This document shows, in pieces, positions 5,871 to 7,483 of a stretch of DNA of 7,483 nucleotides. The notes under the pieces are model-generated. The model was not told the DNA's origin. It saw only the letters and a list, made by a program, of their open reading frames with translations, and did not search any database. The position numbers and the translations under genes are program-made. The stretch is from DASUFH01 sp036274645 (GTDB lineage Bacteria; Acidobacteriota; Terriglobia; 20CM-2-55-15): positions 1 through 7,483 of the forward strand of contig DASUFH010000096.1 in assembly GCA_036274645.1 (NCBI GenBank). Reading direction: 5' to 3'. How positions within the stretch are numbered: the first letter of the stretch is position 1; each line of letters opens with the position of its first letter.

Positions 5871-7483
5871 AAATCTGCGCGTATTCCGGCGAGGTTTCGA
5901 GCAGGTCGTCGTGCCGGCCGATCGCCAGCGCCTCCCCTTCCATGAGGAGCACGATCTGGTCGTAGGATTCGACGGACGCGATCTTCTGGGTGACCGACAG
6001 GACGGTGATTCCCGGATAGTTTCTCTGCACGTTTTCCAGAATCCGGCGCTCCGTCTGCGTGTCGACCCGCGCCGTGAAATCGTCGAGCAGCAGTACTCTG
6101 GGATTCAGGGCCAGCGCCCGGGCGAGCATGATTCGCTGCTTCTGACCTCCGGAAAGATTCGAGCCGCGTTCGGAAACGACCGTATCGAGCTTCTGGGGCA
6201 GGCTTTCGATAAAGTCCTTCAACTCGGCCGTCTCAATGGCTCTGGCCAGATCTTCCCCGCTGGCGTTCGGGCTGAAGGCAATGTTCTCCCGCAGGGTCAG
6301 GTTGAAGACGATCGTGTCCTGAAAGACGAAGCCGATCTGGCGGTACAGAGACTGCTTGTCGTGCGCGTCGATCTCCACGCCGTCGTACTTCACGCTTCCC
6401 GCCGAAGGTTTCTGCAGACCGGTCAGCAGATACAACAACTGCGTCTTGCCGGCGGCCGTCGGCCCGATCACGGCCGTCCGCGTCCCGGGCTTCACGGTGA
6501 ATGACACATCCTTCAATGCGGTCTTTTCACCAAATACGACTGACACATCCGCAACTTCGATTTCACCGCGGAGATCGATGGCCAGCCCGCCGGCCGGCGG
6601 CGCATCCGGCGCGTCCAGCACGGTTTGAATGCGCCCATAGGAGGCGCCGGCCTGCGCCATGACGTTGCTCATGAAGCCGATCACGATCACCGGAAAGATC
6701 AGAATCGCCAGGTAGCTGTTGAAAGCCGTGAAATCACCGATGGTCATGTCCCCCAGAATGACGAACCGGCCGCCCATCGTCAGAATGGTGAGGGTCGCCA
6801 GATTGGTGGAGAACATGATCAAGGGCACGAGACTGACGAACAGCTTCAGGATGCTCAGGCTGATGTCCCTCGCCTCGGCGTTGGCGACGAGGAACTTTTC
6901 GTATTCGTAGTGCTGGGAATTGACCAGGCGGATCAGCGCCGAGCCCAGGATGCTTTCGTTGATGACCTTGTTCAACCGGTCGACAGCCTCCTGCGACTTC
7001 TTGAACAGCTTCCGGACCCGCCGCATCACGAAGGCGAACGACCCGGCAATGATCGGAAGGACCGCCAGAACCGCAAGCGCGAGTTCCCAGTCGATGGAGA
7101 TCAGAAGGGCCGTGGCGCCGACAATCAGGAACAAGGACGAGATGATCGCGGCCATCGCCTGCGAAACGAACATCTTGACGTTGTCGACGTCCGACGTGAG
7201 GTTCGTCAACAGGCGCGCCGGAGTCTGATCCTGGACGAAGGCGTTGTCCTGCAGCGAAACCTTCGCGACGAGCGTGCGCCGGAGATCCTTCGCCACCCGC
7301 TCGGAGGTGTACGTCTGAACCGCGCCCTGGAGATAAGCGAAAATGAAAACGCCCAGCGCAATCACCGCCATCTCAAAAACCGTGGAGGTAAGAACCAACT
7401 GCTGCGCAGTGTTGCGGTCGATGGCGGCGGCAATGATGCGCGGAATGAGGAGGTTCAACCCATTCCCCAGGATCGTCATCGCG
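5821..7483 (-). CDS. ABC exporter half-transporter, degenerate-site partner (TM287/BmrC/LmrC-like), N-terminus missing
   Basis: The frame is open to the window edge. An internal Met at 7479 falls inside the first membrane helix (NGLNLLIPRIIAAAID), so the true start and perhaps 30-50 residues lie outside. Numbered from that Met, the membrane domain runs to about 285 and the ATPase domain from about 305. Walker A is GPTAAGKT (339-346), the Q-loop Gln is 387, and the signature is an intact LSGGQ (442-446). Walker B ends LLLDD, so the catalytic Glu position is Asp467, and the switch-loop His position is Gln498 (SVTQKIAS). The A-loop position is Phe316. Glu to Asp plus His to Gln is the pattern of the non-hydrolysing site in asymmetric exporters such as TM287. 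With the partner encoded immediately downstream, the two form one inner-membrane heterodimer with one active and one degenerate ATP site. Confidence 0.93.
   Translation of the reverse strand, partial: AMTILGNGLNLLIPRIIAAAIDRNTAQQLVLTSTVFEMAVIALGVFIFAYLQGAVQTYTSERVAKDLRRTLVAKVSLQDNAFVQDQTPARLLTNLTSDVDNVKMFVSQAMAAIISSLFLIVGATALLISIDWELALAVLAVLPIIAGSFAFVMRRVRKLFKKSQEAVDRLNKVINESILGSALIRLVNSQHYEYEKFLVANAEARDISLSILKLFVSLVPLIMFSTNLATLTILTMGGRFVILGDMTIGDFTAFNSYLAILIFPVIVIGFMSNVMAQAGASYGRIQTVLDAPDAPPAGGLAIDLRGEIEVADVSVVFGEKTALKDVSFTVKPGTRTAVIGPTAAGKTQLLYLLTGLQKPSAGSVKYDGVEIDAHDKQSLYRQIGFVFQDTIVFNLTLRENIAFSPNASGEDLARAIETAELKDFIESLPQKLDTVVSERGSNLSGGQKQRIMLARALALNPRVLLLDDFTARVDTQTERRILENVQRNYPGITVLSVTQKIASVESYDQIVLLMEGEALAIGRHDDLLETSPEYAQIYESQRSVSHLELLPAQ

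Overview
The window is GC-rich and reads like Acidobacteriota (Bryobacter/Solibacter-like). The signs are exported enzymes carrying long Gly/Ala/Pro/Arg tracts, a secreted metallo-beta-lactamase-fold protein with an extra N-terminal domain, and a Tat-exported intradiol dioxygenase. This placement is inferred from gene style; no rRNA or marker gene is present.

Layout. (1) 1-657, plus strand: the 3' part of a gene whose visible product starts with three 39-bp Gly/Ala-rich repeats and continues into an NTF2/SnoaL-like (DUF8021-like) domain. (2) 658-835: the gap between convergent genes, almost filled by a 58-bp-arm imperfect palindrome. (3) 836-1609, minus: a Tat-exported intradiol ring-cleavage dioxygenase with an RGG-rich tail. 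(4) 1610-1792: its short leader, plus a 17-bp perfect hairpin followed by a T-run that terminates the next gene. (5) 1793-3610, minus: a 605-residue secreted MBL-fold hydrolase with a roughly 128-residue Gly-rich linker. Upstream it has its own RBS, a 17-bp palindrome in the leader and a consensus -10 box. (6) 3696-4079: no supported gene. (7) 4080-7483, minus: two overlapping genes for the halves of an asymmetric heterodimeric ABC exporter of the TM287/TM288 (BmrC/BmrD, LmrC/LmrD) kind. The upstream half is cut by the window edge.

The two ABC genes form one translationally overlapping unit and surely make one complex. The dioxygenase and MBL genes point the same way but are separated by a terminator-like hairpin, so they are probably separate transcripts. 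Three of the five genes carry independent low-complexity RGG/GAP tracts, and for two of them the sequence shows an export signal. That shared feature and the two large palindromes are the most unusual things here. I see no CRISPR array, transposase, phage gene, intact tRNA or clear defence system, and no strong case for a wholly new system.
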